A DNA stretch of 64,000 nucleotides from Bacillaceae bacterium (GCA_017656255.1 JACDOE010000004.1:62001-126000); one strand, 5' to 3'; positions 36,776-46,616 are shown, counted from the first letter of the stretch. The notes: a model not told the origin generated them from the letters alone. Numbers and translations are program-made.

Positions 36776-36955
36776 ATCTGATTCCCTCTTCTTGGACAAC
36801 ATGTTGTGAATCGTGATTCCGGATAAAGGTTCCACTGTACAGGATATACGTTTTAAGTCAATCGGACAAGTCGTTTTGTTACAGTTTGAACATTCCCTTT
36901 CCACCCGGCAACTTTTATAATGATGAACAAACCCACTGGAAAGGACGAACTCAGG

Positions 36956-37063
36956 ATGACAACAGAAAACAATGCCCCCCGTTGCCCCGTATGCGGGTTT
37001 CATCTCAAATGGTGGTTCGGAAAATGGAAATGCATGAACTGCGGCCAGTGGAACGGCTGTTGA
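36956..37063 (+). CDS. Tiny zinc-ribbon protein
   Basis: A 35-residue protein whose two CxxC knuckles (RCPVCGF and KCMNCGQW) are 15 residues apart, a minimal zinc ribbon, with a final Cys. GGAAAGGACG precedes the ATG. Such peptides are common in Bacillales and unassigned. Divergent from yuzB. Confidence 0.6.
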   Translation: MTTENNAPRCPVCGFHLKWWFGKWKCMNCGQWNGC

Positions 37064-37176
37064 GGCGATGTGTCCAGCGATCCCGCAGGTCTGTGGGATG
37101 AACCGGACGGATGCCGGGAAAACAACCGAAAGCCTTCGTCATAGTTATCAGTACCCGGAAACTCTGCCATTTCCCT

Positions 37177-37938
37177 TTATCTTACCAGTTTACCCATTCG
37201 GGTTGCCGATTGGATCACTTCCGGTGCAAACTCTTCCATTTTTTCCGGTGTCATCCGGCTGGATGGTCCTGAAACAGCGAGAGCGGCGATCAACTGCCCC
37301 GAGCGGTTAAAAATGGGGGCCGCAACGGCAGAGGTTCCCGGTTCTCTTTCTTCGATACTGGTGGCATATCCTTTTTGCATAATTTCCTCCAGCTGTTTTT
37401 TAAAAGCTTCCCGGTCCACCGAGTCAATCCAGTCCGGGTCCTGTAAAATCTGTTCCTGGACTTCCGGGCTGGACCAGGCCACCAGCACTTTACTGGACGC
37501 CCCCAGTGACAGCGGCATTCTCGCCCCGATCGGTGCCACACGCCGGATTGCCTGATTACTTTCCACCGCCTGAATCCGAAACCGCTCATTGTGATCCCTG
37601 ACATAGAGACTGACCGTTTCGCCAAGCGCATCCCGCAGCGCCGTCATTTCTGGCAAAAACAGGTTGGCGATATCATCGGCGAGTGTGACATTGACGGAAA
37701 GTTCCCACATCCTCAGTCCCAGCCGGTATTTTTCCGTATCCGGGTTCCGAACGAGAAAGCCTTTCCGTTCAAGTGTCTGGAGCAATCGAAAGACGGTGCT
37801 TTTATTCAGGGATGTCTTTCTGGAAATTTCCGTCAAGCTTAATTCATTTTTATCCGTAAAACAAATCAGAATATCCAGGGCCCGTTCGACAGAACGAACC
37901 GATTTATATCCATGGTTCTCCTTCATTTCCCCCATCAT
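37177..37938 (-). CDS. IclR-family transcription regulator
   Basis: A 253-residue regulator. The N-terminal winged helix (SVERALDILICFT, LSLTEISRKTSLNKSTVFRLLQTLERKGFL) is followed by the IclR effector domain (IGARMPLSLGASSKVLVAW, GYATSIEEREPGTSAVAAPIF). ATG 37938 is taken; GTG 37944 and ATG 37935 are alternatives. It is divergent from acnA and may act on acnA or on distant catabolic genes such as aceBA. Target not shown by sequence. Confidence 0.9.
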   Translation of the reverse strand: MMGEMKENHGYKSVRSVERALDILICFTDKNELSLTEISRKTSLNKSTVFRLLQTLERKGFLVRNPDTEKYRLGLRMWELSVNVTLADDIANLFLPEMTALRDALGETVSLYVRDHNERFRIQAVESNQAIRRVAPIGARMPLSLGASSKVLVAWSSPEVQEQILQDPDWIDSVDREAFKKQLEEIMQKGYATSIEEREPGTSAVAAPIFNRSGQLIAALAVSGPSSRMTPEKMEEFAPEVIQSATRMGKLVR

Positions 37939-38117
37939 CCTCACCAGCCTCTTAAAGCTCCATTTATTGTCAACCGTTTCACTCTACGAAACATTTAGTG
38001 TGTTAAAGTACATTATAGCCAACCTGTGCCCCCCCGTAAAGTAGGGATTTAACCGTTTTCATCAAGAAAAAAGAAAAAAATCACGTAGAAAAGGTGTACG
38101 CCGCCACAAAAAAATTA

Positions 38118-38178
38118 TATAATGATAACGGATAAAAACTGAGTTTCACGGTGTGAAACCTATAGTTTTATCTTTTTT
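38118..38178 (+). promoter_or_regulatory. acnA -10 and initiation-site hairpin
   Basis: TATAAT at 38118-38123 is followed at once by a nested inverted repeat: GATAAAA (38131-38137) with TTTTATC (38166-38172) outside and GTTTCAC (38143-38149) with GTGAAAC (38153-38159) inside, then TTTTTT. In RNA this is a terminator-like hairpin right at the 5' end; in DNA it could be a dimeric operator. Confidence 0.55.
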
Positions 38179-38211
38179 GAGTAAACTATATAAGAAACAG
38201 GAGGGAAACAT

Positions 38212-40938
38212 ATGGCTCAAAAAGATCCTTTTTCCGTGAAATCGACGCTCCAGGCAGGAAACAAGTCTTATACCTACTTTAACCTGCAAGGGCTCGAAGA
38301 CCAGGGCATCGGAGCAGTATCAAAGCTTCCTTTTTCCATTAAAGTTTTGCTTGAAGCTGCTGTCCGCCAGTTTGACGGTCGTGCGATCACGGAGGAACAC
38401 GTCAAGCAGCTGGCCAACTGGGCAGATAACCGTACCGACAAAGAAGTCCCGTTTACACCGGCCCGTATCGTGCTGCAGGACTTTACCGGTGTTCCTGCCG
38501 TCGTGGACCTGGCAGCGCTTCGCGAAGCAATGAACCGTGTAGGCGGAGATCCTGAACGCATTAATCCGCTGGTTCCGGTGGATCTGGTTATCGACCACTC
38601 CGTTATGATTGATAAATTCGGAACGGAAGACGCCCTTGAATATAATATGAACGTGGAGTTCGAACGTAACGAAGAACGTTATAAATTCCTGCGCTGGGCA
38701 CAAAAGGCATTTGACAACTTCCGCGTCGTGCCGCCGGCAACCGGTATTGTGCATCAGGTTAACCTTGAGTATCTGGCTAAAGTAGCGGCCACGCGTGAAG
38801 TGGACGGCGAAACCCAGGTATTCCCGGATTCGCTCGTCGGTACAGACTCTCACACCACCATGATCAACGGTCTTGGTGTCGTCGGATGGGGAGTCGGAGG
38901 TATCGAGGCAGAAGCAGGCATGCTTGGACAGCCGCTCTACTTCGTCACGCCGGAAGTCGTTGGTTTCAAACTGACTGGAGAGCTTGCCGAAGGAGCTACG
39001 GCTACCGACCTGGCGCTGACGGTTACCGAAATGCTGCGTAAAAAAGGCGTTGTCGGCAAGTTTGTTGAGTTCTATGGTTCCGGACTCAGCAACATCAGCC
39101 TGGCTGACCGTGCGACTGTTGCCAACATGGCTCCTGAGTACGGTGCTACCATGGGATTCTTCCCGGTTGACGAAGAAACACTGAACTACCTGAGAAATAC
39201 CGGCCGGGATGAAGAACTGGTTGAACTGGTTGAGAAATACTACAAGGCACAGGGTCTGTTCCGTACGGACGATACGCCGGATCCGGTATTCACTGACACC
39301 ATTGAACTGGATCTGTCTACGGTTGTCCCGAACCTGGCCGGACCGAGACGTCCGCAGGACCGTATTGAACTGAGCAACATGAAGTCCGCCTGGAATGAAA
39401 CAGTTCGCAAGCCTGTAGACGAAGGCGGATTCGGTCTGTCTGAAGACGAAATCAACAAAAAAGTGGAAATCGATCATCCGAACGGTGAAAAATCTGAATT
39501 CGGTACCGGTTCTGTTGCCATTGCAGCGATCACCAGCTGTACCAACACATCCAACCCGTCCGTCATGCTTGGAGCGGGTCTCCTGGCTAAAAAAGCCGTG
39601 GAAAAAGGTCTTAAAAAGCCGGCTTATGTCAAGAGCAGCCTGGCACCCGGTTCCCGTGTCGTAACCGAGTATCTTAAGAACGCCGGCCTGCTGGATTATC
39701 TGAACCAGCTCGGATTTAACGTAGCCGGATACGGATGTACCACCTGTATCGGAAACAGTGGTCCGCTTCCGGATGAAGTGACCAAAGCGATTGAAGAAAA
39801 TGATCTGACTGTCGCTTCCGTTCTATCCGGTAACCGGAACTTCGAAGGACGCGTTCATCCGTTGATCAAGGCGAACTACCTGGCTTCACCGCCGCTGGTT
39901 ATCGCCTATGCTCTGGCTGGAACAGTCGATATCGATCTGCAGAACGATCCGATCGGATACGATCAAAACGATCAGCCGGTTTACCTGAAAGACATCTGGC
40001 CTTCTTCCAAAGAGATTCAGGAAACCATGAACAAAGCCATGAATGCTGAACTGTTCAAAGAACAGTATGCCAGAGTATTCGATGCCAACGAACGCTGGAA
40101 TCAGATCGAAGTCACCGGCGGCAAGCTGTACGACTGGGATGAAAAGTCCACCTATATTCAGGAACCGCCTTTCTTTGTCGGCCTGAAACCGGAACCCGAG
40201 CCGATTCAGGAAATCAAAAACGCCAGAGCACTGGCTCTGCTCGGAGATTCTGTGACCACGGACCACATCTCACCGGCCGGACCGATCAAGGAAGACAGCC
40301 CTGCCGGAAAATACCTGCGTGAACACGGGGTAGAGCCGAAAGACTTCAACTCCTACGGTTCACGTCGTGGTAACGACCGTGTCATGACTCGCGGAACCTT
40401 CGCCAACATCCGGATCCGTAACCAGATGGTTCCCGGCACCGAAGGTGGCTATACGAAGTATGTTGAATCCGGTGAAACCATGTCCATCTACGATGCGGCC
40501 ATGAAATATAAAGAAAACAACACGCCGCTCGTGGTCATGGCTGGTAAAGAATACGGTACCGGAAGCTCCCGTGACTGGGCAGCCAAAGGAACCAACCTGC
40601 TGGGTGTGAAAGCTGTTATCGCGGAAAGCTTTGAACGGATTCACCGCAGCAACCTGGTTGGAATGGGTGTGCTTCCGCTACAGTTCACGGAAGGAAACAG
40701 CTGGAAGTCTCTCGGCATTACCGGTGAAGAAACCTTTGATATCATCGGCCTGAATGACGATCTGAAGCCCGGACAGAAAGTGAAAGTCAAAGCGACTCGT
40801 CCGGACGGCAGCAGCTTTGAATTTGACGCCATCGTCCGCCTCGACAGTCAGGTGGATGTGGATTACTACCGCAATGGTGGTATTCTGCAGGCTGTGTTGC
40901 GTCAGTTGCTGGATCGTAAAGAGCCGGTAACCAGCTAA
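38212..40938 (+). CDS. acnA: Aconitate hydratase A
   Basis: A 908-residue aconitase of the IRP1/AcnA type (citrate to isocitrate, TCA and glyoxylate cycles). The three 4Fe-4S ligands are Cys443 (SCTNTSNPS), Cys509 and Cys512 ([11 protein letters not shown]). [19 protein letters not shown] and the swivel domain [10 protein letters not shown] are present. AACAGGAGGG precedes the ATG. In Bacillus the homologue also binds RNA when its cluster is lost. Monocistronic, with a strong terminator. Confidence 0.97.
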   Translation: MAQKDPFSVKSTLQAGNKSYTYFNLQGLEDQGIGAVSKLPFSIKVLLEAAVRQFDGRAITEEHVKQLANWADNRTDKEVPFTPARIVLQDFTGVPAVVDLAALREAMNRVGGDPERINPLVPVDLVIDHSVMIDKFGTEDALEYNMNVEFERNEERYKFLRWAQKAFDNFRVVPPATGIVHQVNLEYLAKVAATREVDGETQVFPDSLVGTDSHTTMINGLGVVGWGVGGIEAEAGMLGQPLYFVTPEVVGFKLTGELAEGATATDLALTVTEMLRKKGVVGKFVEFYGSGLSNISLADRATVANMAPEYGATMGFFPVDEETLNYLRNTGRDEELVELVEKYYKAQGLFRTDDTPDPVFTDTIELDLSTVVPNLAGPRRPQDRIELSNMKSAWNETVRKPVDEGGFGLSEDEINKKVEIDHPNGEKSEFGTGSVAIAAITSCTNTSNPSVMLGAGLLAKKAVEKGLKKPAYVKSSLAPGSRVVTEYLKNAGLLDYLNQLGFNVAGYGCTTCIGNSGPLPDEVTKAIEENDLTVASVLSGNRNFEGRVHPLIKANYLASPPLVIAYALAGTVDIDLQNDPIGYDQNDQPVYLKDIWPSSKEIQETMNKAMNAELFKEQYARVFDANERWNQIEVTGGKLYDWDEKSTYIQEPPFFVGLKPEPEPIQEIKNARALALLGDSVTTDHISPAGPIKEDSPAGKYLREHGVEPKDFNSYGSRRGNDRVMTRGTFANIRIRNQMVPGTEGGYTKYVESGETMSIYDAAMKYKENNTPLVVMAGKEYGTGSSRDWAAKGTNLLGVKAVIAESFERIHRSNLVGMGVLPLQFTEGNSWKSLGITGEETFDIIGLNDDLKPGQKVKVKATRPDGSSFEFDAIVRLDSQVDVDYYRNGGILQAVLRQLLDRKEPVTS

Positions 40939-40967
40939 TAAAAACACCTGGCAAATAACTTATAAAC

Positions 40968-41012
40968 AAAATCGCATGTGAAATCTTGATGGTTTCACAT
41001 GCGATTTTTTTG
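40968..41012 (+). terminator. Terminator of acnA
   Basis: AAAATCGCATGTGAAA / TTTCACATGCGATTTT, 16-base perfect stem, T-tract. Confidence 0.92.
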
Positions 41013-41090
41013 TATAAATCCTTTTTTTACTTCAAAAAGGAAAATAAGGTTTGCTGTTGAATGGTTATTTTTAAAGAAGGAGAGAATGAC

Positions 41091-41144
41091 ATGATAACCA
41101 CCCGGATAGCATATATATCCCTCTTGACGAATCACCGCCCGTAA
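41091..41144 (+). CDS. Putative 17-residue leader peptide
   Basis: A short frame (MITTRIAYISLLTNHRP) with an excellent ribosome site (AAGAAGGAGAG) ending 24 bases before the methyltransferase start. Short leader peptides before methyltransferase or ABC-F genes often mediate ribosome-stalling control by antibiotics. Whether this peptide stalls ribosomes is unknown. Confidence 0.45.
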   Translation: MITTRIAYISLLTNHRP

Positions 41145-41168
41145 CCGAAAGGAAAATGGAGGAGAACG

Positions 41169-42101
41169 ATGTTCACTCTGTCAGATTTTCAGGAATTAAT
41201 CGAGCAACAGTTACACCATAATCGAAACAAAAGTCTTTTTTATGAGTTGTCCAACGGGCGATTTGTGTTAACCCCGTCCAGAGAAATGAGACAATTGTTC
41301 AAACAAAAAGCCCGTGAAATCTCGGATTTTATTCATGCTGCCTATCGAAAGAATACCTTACAACCGCTGATTGAATATGTTGCGGATAAATCCATTCAAT
41401 TGTTCATGGAAGTGAATCAGTATTTGGATTTTACCCGTGAAGATCATCATCAACTTCAAAGGATTTATGAAGATTTATTTGAACGCGTTTATATGATCGG
41501 GAAACAGGAAAAAATAACGGACGCTGATATTGATCAATTATTCAATTCCCACTATAAACATTTACAAACTTTTTTATTAGACTCAAACGGCAATGAGATC
41601 TTTAAAAAGTACAGGGAAAGCCCGCATTTATTCAAGATAGAAAACGCTGAATATTCGCCTGAATTTCAAATGAGACTATTAAACATTGATCCGGCGACGA
41701 TTAAACAACCCGTTTTAGACATTGGATGCGGACAGCAGGCAAGCCTTGTTCTCTTTTTAAGGGAGCAAGGCATTGAAGCATACGGGATGGACCGGCATGC
41801 TAACAATATCGGCATTTTTAAAGTCAACTGGTTGGAATATGAGTTTGTACCGGACACCTGGGGGACGATTGTTTCCCACATGGCATTTTCCAATCATTTT
41901 ATGCATCATCATCTGAGGACGGACGGGGACTATGAGATGTACGCCAAAAAATACATGGAGATATTAAAAGCATTGAAATCGGGGGGCCGTTTTCTCTATG
42001 CCCCGGCCCTTCCTTTCATGGAAGACATCCTATTACGTGTGAGCCGTCATTATGTTGTCGATAGAATGGGGCATGCAACAGCAGTCATTAAGCTCAAGTA
42101 A
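41169..42101 (+). CDS. Class I SAM-dependent methyltransferase
   Basis: A 310-residue protein. Residues ~1-165 are helical and unrecognised; the SAM-binding motif I (VLDIGCGQQASL) is near 178-189, with an acidic loop (AYGMDRHANNIG) after it and a later SGGRFLYAP strand. The base composition is richer in A and T than in neighbouring genes, which suggests transfer. GGAGGAGAACG precedes the ATG. Substrate unknown; RNA, protein and small molecule are all possible. Confidence 0.72.
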   Translation: MFTLSDFQELIEQQLHHNRNKSLFYELSNGRFVLTPSREMRQLFKQKAREISDFIHAAYRKNTLQPLIEYVADKSIQLFMEVNQYLDFTREDHHQLQRIYEDLFERVYMIGKQEKITDADIDQLFNSHYKHLQTFLLDSNGNEIFKKYRESPHLFKIENAEYSPEFQMRLLNIDPATIKQPVLDIGCGQQASLVLFLREQGIEAYGMDRHANNIGIFKVNWLEYEFVPDTWGTIVSHMAFSNHFMHHHLRTDGDYEMYAKKYMEILKALKSGGRFLYAPALPFMEDILLRVSRHYVVDRMGHATAVIKLK

Positions 42102-42183
42102 TCGGAAGTCTTTATCTGTGGGCATCCATCAACAAAGGGTGGAACGGCTCACGAAATAATCGTTTGAAAATGGGAGGCTTATC

Positions 42184-42825
42184 ATGACAGAACATAAATG
42201 GATGATCGTCAGTATTTTGTTTGGCGCTGGCATCTCCCTCATCTCGTCGCTACTCTTTGTTGCAGGTGCCCTGTTAATGGCTGCAGGACTGGCTGGATCA
42301 CTTTTATATTTTTTGATAGAAAACTGGATATACGTCATGGCATTTCTACTGATTCTATTAATATTTGTCCTGTTGAGCCAATACTTTTTTAATCAGACAT
42401 TCAAGAAACGCATCTCTATTCTCGCATCATTATTTTTTGTGACCGGGTCTGCCTGGTTGATCACAGCAGGCCTAACAACGGGACACATCTCTATCCGACA
42501 GGAGAGCTGGCTTTACATCGCACCACTGCTCCCGTTCATCATCACATTTTTACTGCTGGGCCGATACCTGACCAGGCAGGAAAGAATAACGAATAAACAG
42601 TTGTGGAAAATCAGTGTGATAACGGCTTTTTGCGTCACATTATTCAGTGCCACCATCGGTACCATCACAGGCGAATTTCTGGTTCGGGGTGAAATGAAGA
42701 CGATCAATATAGACGGGACACTTATCTGGGGAACAATCTACACGTTTATTTTACTTCCCTTTACAACCCTTTTTGCCAGATTCATCATCCAAATCTTTAA
42801 CAGAGTCTTAAAGAAAATAACGTAA
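42184..42825 (+). CDS. Polytopic membrane protein of unknown function
   Basis: A 213-residue protein with six likely membrane helices in three pairs (about 8-45, 48-68, 78-98, 108-125, 143-165, 178-200). No transport motif. TGGGAGG precedes the ATG. It follows the methyltransferase and shares its AT-rich composition, so the two may have arrived together. Confidence 0.65.
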   Translation: MTEHKWMIVSILFGAGISLISSLLFVAGALLMAAGLAGSLLYFLIENWIYVMAFLLILLIFVLLSQYFFNQTFKKRISILASLFFVTGSAWLITAGLTTGHISIRQESWLYIAPLLPFIITFLLLGRYLTRQERITNKQLWKISVITAFCVTLFSATIGTITGEFLVRGEMKTINIDGTLIWGTIYTFILLPFTTLFARFIIQIFNRVLKKIT

Positions 42826-42859
42826 AAAAGGGAGACACGGCATAATCCGCTGTTCTCCC
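42824..42859 (-). terminator. Terminator of the M32 carboxypeptidase gene
   Basis: GGGAGA-CGG arms pair with CCG-TCTCCC around a short loop; T6 on the minus strand. Confidence 0.7.
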
Positions 42860-42874
42860 CTTGTCATTTGCCTT

Positions 42875-44398
42875 CTACGATAGTTTATACACATTCCGAT
42901 ATTTCTCTGTCAGGTAATCCACCAGATGTTGTGGGTTCACCCCTTCTCCCGTCACATCCTGCAAAATCTCAATCGGCTTTTTCATTTTTCCATGACGGTG
43001 AACTTTGTCTGTCAGCCATTCCCTGATTGGCGAGAGCTCCCCGCGGGCCAGCTTCTGGTCAAAGTCCGGTATATCCCGGTCCATCGCCCGCTTTAACTGG
43101 GCCGAATAAATATAGCCCAGGGCATAGGACGGAAAATAACCGAAATCCCCCATCGACCAGTGTACATCCTGCAGAACGCCCTCACGATCGGAGTCCGGCC
43201 GCACCCCGAGGTATTCTTCCATCTTGTCATTCCAGATCTGCGGCAGATCTTCCGCCTTGATTTGATCCGTAATCAACGCCTTTTCAATCTCGTAACGAAC
43301 CATCACATGCAGACAGTAGGTCAGTTCATCCGCCTCAATCCGAATCAGGGAGGGTTGCACCACGTTAATACCCCGGTAGAACTGGTCCAGCGATATCCCG
43401 TCAAACTGGTCCGGATTCAATTTCCTCAGCTCCGGATAAAAATGTTCCCAGAAATAACGATTCCGCGCCACAATATTTTCCCAGAAAAGAGATTGCGATT
43501 CATGGATGCCGTAAGAGGTTCCGGTACACATCGTGGTCCCGATCAATTCCGGGGCGATATTCTGTTCATAGAGGGCATGACCGCCTTCGTGAATGGTACC
43601 GAACACCGACGTGCGGAAGTCCCCCTCATCATATTTGGTCGTGACCCTGACATCTCCCGGATTTAAACCCGTGGCAAACGGATGAACCGTCTCATCCAAT
43701 CTGCCTGCATCAAAATCGTACCCCATCGCTTTCAGCACCACATAATGAAATGCCTCCTGACGGCGGGCATCAAATTTTTGAAAAATAAAATCGGTGTCCG
43801 GACGGTGCGGCGAATCCATGACCTGCTGAAGCAGTTCCACCAGCTGTCCGCGAAGTTTGGCAAAGACTTCATCAAGGATTTTGACCGTCATCCCCGGTTC
43901 ATATTCATCCAGCAGGGTATCATAGGGATGCTCATCATAGCCCCAGTATTGCAGAAACTCCTTTTTAAACGCAATAATCTTCTTTAAATGAGGCAAAAAG
44001 AGTGAAAAATCATCGTTCTTCTTCGCATCTTCCCAGGCATCCCCGGCGTTGGCAGCCGCCACTTTAAACGCCCGGTACCGCTCCCCGGGAATCCGGTGAT
44101 TCCGCTCGTATTCCTTCTGATAGTATTCCACCGTTTTTTGGGTGATGATCGACACCTTTCCTTTTACATCCGGATCGGACAGGCGTTCCAGGTAATCTTT
44201 CATCTCCGGGGAAATCATCATATTAAACGCCTGCTCCGAAAGGGTTCCCATCACTTCCGAGCGCTGGGCCCTGCCTTTCTTGGGCGCTTTGGTATGTAGA
44301 TCCCAGTCGATCAAACCGATTGCTTCCTCATAGTGTTCAATCTTGTGAACAAAGTCCATAAAAGCTTTCTCCAGATTCTGAATCTCCGTCTGGTTCAC
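42875..44398 (-). CDS. Thermostable carboxypeptidase 1 (M32 family)
   Basis: A 507-residue metallo-carboxypeptidase. The zinc motif is HEGGH in FGTIHEGGHALYEQ near residue 268, followed by GTSYGIHESQSLFWEN, which gives the third ligand. M32 enzymes trim C-terminal residues in the cytosol; B. subtilis YpwA is a relative. GTG start with AGGGGGATC upstream. Confidence 0.95.
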   Translation of the reverse strand: MNQTEIQNLEKAFMDFVHKIEHYEEAIGLIDWDLHTKAPKKGRAQRSEVMGTLSEQAFNMMISPEMKDYLERLSDPDVKGKVSIITQKTVEYYQKEYERNHRIPGERYRAFKVAAANAGDAWEDAKKNDDFSLFLPHLKKIIAFKKEFLQYWGYDEHPYDTLLDEYEPGMTVKILDEVFAKLRGQLVELLQQVMDSPHRPDTDFIFQKFDARRQEAFHYVVLKAMGYDFDAGRLDETVHPFATGLNPGDVRVTTKYDEGDFRTSVFGTIHEGGHALYEQNIAPELIGTTMCTGTSYGIHESQSLFWENIVARNRYFWEHFYPELRKLNPDQFDGISLDQFYRGINVVQPSLIRIEADELTYCLHVMVRYEIEKALITDQIKAEDLPQIWNDKMEEYLGVRPDSDREGVLQDVHWSMGDFGYFPSYALGYIYSAQLKRAMDRDIPDFDQKLARGELSPIREWLTDKVHRHGKMKKPIEILQDVTGEGVNPQHLVDYLTEKYRNVYKLS

Positions 44399-44556
44399 GT
44401 TGATCCCCCTGTTCTTTTTACATGAATATCCTGACGGTTTTATTGTATCAGAAAAAACTGGGGTGAATAAAATCTGCCGCTTTTCATTTTGTTTTTCGGC
44501 CGAGTTGGCATATAATTAATGATTGAGAACGGAATGGCACACAAGAGGTGATGGAC

Positions 44557-44982
44557 GTGAGTCCTGTCTTTGGCATCAGTATCGTCATATGGTCTGTAAT
44601 CCTGCTCGGCATCATGTTGATCGGCGGCTTTTTTATGTTCCGCAAGTTTTTGAAAAGCATGCCGAAAAAGGACGGCAAGTCCGATCTGGACTGGCAGGAC
44701 TACTATATCGAACAAACCCTGCCCCTGTGGAACGATGAAGGAAAACAATTGTTGAATGAGCTGGTGGAGCCGGTTCCATCCCTTTTTCGTGACACGGCGA
44801 AGAAAACCATTGCCGCCAAAATCGGTGAACTAGCGCTGAAAGAAAAGGCCTCGGAGATCACGCAGGACCTGATTATCAGGGGATACATCGAAGCCACCCC
44901 GCGGCGCGATCATAAATTTCTGATCAAGCGTCTGGAAGAAAAGAATATCGACTACACGCCCTATCAAAGTTTGCTGGAATGA
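44557..44982 (+). CDS. DUF2621 (YneK-like) membrane protein
   Basis: A 141-residue protein with one N-terminal membrane helix and a conserved cytoplasmic part (GKSDLDWQDYYIEQTLPLW, PVPSLFRDTAKKTIAAKIGELAL, GYIEATPRRDHKFL), matching YneK of B. subtilis. Function unknown. GTG 44557 has AGAGGTGA upstream at good spacing; ATG 44551 is an alternative. Confidence 0.82.
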   Translation: MSPVFGISIVIWSVILLGIMLIGGFFMFRKFLKSMPKKDGKSDLDWQDYYIEQTLPLWNDEGKQLLNELVEPVPSLFRDTAKKTIAAKIGELALKEKASEITQDLIIRGYIEATPRRDHKFLIKRLEEKNIDYTPYQSLLE

Positions 44983-45078
44983 CAAAATGTGAAGGTTGAA
45001 TCTGTGTTATATTGATAGTGGGAAAGGTTTACAATAAGTCTGTCTACCATAATCTGTACGTCAAGGAGTGAATGACTG

Positions 45079-45822
45079 ATGAGTGTTGTTCAAACGCTGG
45101 AAGGCTGGTATGCATTGCATGATTTTCGCACCATAGATTGGACGGCCTGGAAAGCGGCTTCACCGGAGGTTCGTAAGGCTGCTCTCGATGAACTGTTTAG
45201 TCTGCTTCAGTCCTATCGGGAAACCGAAGAGAAAAAAGAAGGTAGCACCGCTTTTTACAGCATTGTAGGGCAGAAAGCGGATTTTGTCCTGATGCACCTG
45301 CGTGAAACGCTGGATGAATTAAATGAGCTGGAGACGGCGTTCAACAAAAGCAAATTTGCTGACTTCACGTTGCCGGCACATTCTTATGTATCGGTTGTGG
45401 AGTTGAGCAATTACGTCAATCAGCCCGGGGAAGATCCTTACCAGAATCCGGAAGTCGTGGCCCGTTTAAAGCCGATCCTTCCAAAGTCGGATCACATCTG
45501 TTTTTATCCGATGGACAAGCGGCGTGAAGGTAATGACAACTGGTACATGCTGGCCATGGAAGAACGCCGTGAACTGATGAAAAGCCACGGGATGATCGGC
45601 CGGAAATATGCCGGAAAGGTCAAACAGATCATTACCGGTTCTGTCGGTTTCGACGACTGGGAATGGGGCGTCACCCTTTTTGCCGATGACGCACTGGTAT
45701 TCAAAAAGATGATTTACGAAATGCGTTTCGATGAAGTAAGTGCCCGCTACGGTGAGTTCGGGGAATTCTTCGTTGGCAACCTGCTCACTGACGACAAACT
45801 GAAACAAATGCTGGATGTGTAA
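45079..45822 (+). CDS. chdC: Coproheme decarboxylase ChdC (HemQ)
   Basis: A 247-residue chlorite-dismutase-fold protein, last step of the coproporphyrin-dependent haem pathway of Gram-positives. The catalytic Tyr is in CFYPMDKRR and the haem His in [15 protein letters not shown]. It decarboxylates Fe-coproporphyrin III to haem b using peroxide. AAGGAGTGAATG precedes the ATG. Confidence 0.95.
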   Translation: MSVVQTLEGWYALHDFRTIDWTAWKAASPEVRKAALDELFSLLQSYRETEEKKEGSTAFYSIVGQKADFVLMHLRETLDELNELETAFNKSKFADFTLPAHSYVSVVELSNYVNQPGEDPYQNPEVVARLKPILPKSDHICFYPMDKRREGNDNWYMLAMEERRELMKSHGMIGRKYAGKVKQIITGSVGFDDWEWGVTLFADDALVFKKMIYEMRFDEVSARYGEFGEFFVGNLLTDDKLKQMLDV

Positions 45823-45831
45823 TGTAATAAA

Positions 45832-45875
45832 GCCGCCTGCTCCCTTAAATAGGAACAGGCGGCTTATTTTATTGT
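45832..45875. terminator. Terminator between chdC and the ArsC-like gene
   Basis: AAGCCGCCTG / CAGGCGGCTT with an inner TCC / GGA pairing, then ATTTTATT. Confidence 0.85.
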
Positions 45876-45879
45876 GGCT

Positions 45880-46224
45880 TTAGCCGAGAATTTCATCTAT
45901 TTTTTCTTCATCGACACCAACCACATACTGATCATCTATTTTCAAAAGAGGCCGCTTAATCAACCCCGGTACTTCCGACATCAACCTGGCCAGTGTTTCC
46001 TCATCCATCTCTTTTAACTCATCTTTACGCTCTTTATAGACCGGATCATTCGTCCGGATCAGATCATGGACTTTAACGTCCAGCTTCCGGGCTATCTCCA
46101 TGATTTCTTCTGCCGTCAGCATTGATTCAACCAGATTACGTTCTTCAAAATCACGTCCTGAGAGAACCTCTCTCATTTTTTTGGTTTTCCTTCACCTGGG
46201 ATGATAATACATGGTGATCATCAT
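45880..46224 (-). CDS. ArsC/Spx-family protein with in-frame UGA at the catalytic Cys (candidate selenoprotein)
   Basis: Read with UGA as selenocysteine it is 114 residues. It opens MMITMYYHPR-U-RKTKKM, where ArsC relatives have Y-x-N-P-R-C-x-K-S-R, so UGA (46192-46194) is codon 11, at the catalytic Cys. The rest is a full ArsC/Spx fold: LTAEEIMEIARKL, DLIRTNDPVYKER, and GLIKRPLLK with the conserved Arg-Pro. GAAAGGAG ends 6 bases before ATG 46224, so translation is set to start before the UGA. A SECIS-like hairpin follows it. A shorter product from ATG 46176 would lack the active site. A nonsense mutation is the alternative. Confidence 0.75.
46159..46175 (-). promoter_or_regulatory. Bacterial SECIS-like hairpin
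   Basis: On the minus strand TGAGAG-AGGTT-CTCTCA: a 6-base perfect stem with a 5-base apical loop holding GGU. The stem starts 16 nt after the UGA and the loop G is about 23 nt after it. This matches bacterial SECIS rules (loop 16-37 nt after UGA, G in the first two loop positions, GGU as in E. coli fdhF). Confidence 0.7.
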
Positions 46225-46241
46225 GCATCGCTCCTTTCGTG

Positions 46242-46616
46242 TTATTTACTTGTTTTAAAAACGGATACGGCCAGTAGAATCCAGCCGATTAAAAAGGACA
46301 CCCCGCCAAACGGCGTGATCATCCCCAGACCCCGAACGCCTGTCATACTCAGGGCATAGAGACTTCCTGAAAAAAGGATGATCCCCAGAAAAATCAACCA
46401 GCCGGAACGTGCGACCAGCCTGGATCCCTGAAGCCTGTCCGAAAGAATGCCGATCAGCACCAGAGCCAGCGCATGCACCATGTGATAATACGTTCCCGTA
46501 TGATAGACTTCCATCATGTCCGGGGAGAGGACGGATTCCAGGGCATGTGCACCAAATGCGCCCAGTGCGACAGCCAGAAACGCGTTGATACTGCCGAGAA
46601 AGACAAATATTTTCAC
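46242..46616 (-). CDS. ywdK: DUF423 membrane protein (YwdK-like)
   Basis: A 124-residue protein with four membrane helices. The family marks are GAFGAHALE near the N-terminus, YHMVHALALVLIG and MITPFGGVSFLIGW. Function unknown. It ends 17 bases before the ArsC-like start, so the two form an operon. Confidence 0.85.
   Translation of the reverse strand: MKIFVFLGSINAFLAVALGAFGAHALESVLSPDMMEVYHTGTYYHMVHALALVLIGILSDRLQGSRLVARSGWLIFLGIILFSGSLYALSMTGVRGLGMITPFGGVSFLIGWILLAVSVFKTSK

Noticed and set aside
37068-37310. An 80-codon plus-strand frame before the IclR stop
   Set aside because: Most of it is antisense to the IclR C-terminus and it has no ribosome site.
38320-39477. A 385-codon minus-strand frame inside acnA
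   Set aside because: Shadow of the aconitase coding sequence; composition mirrors it and no ribosome site is present.
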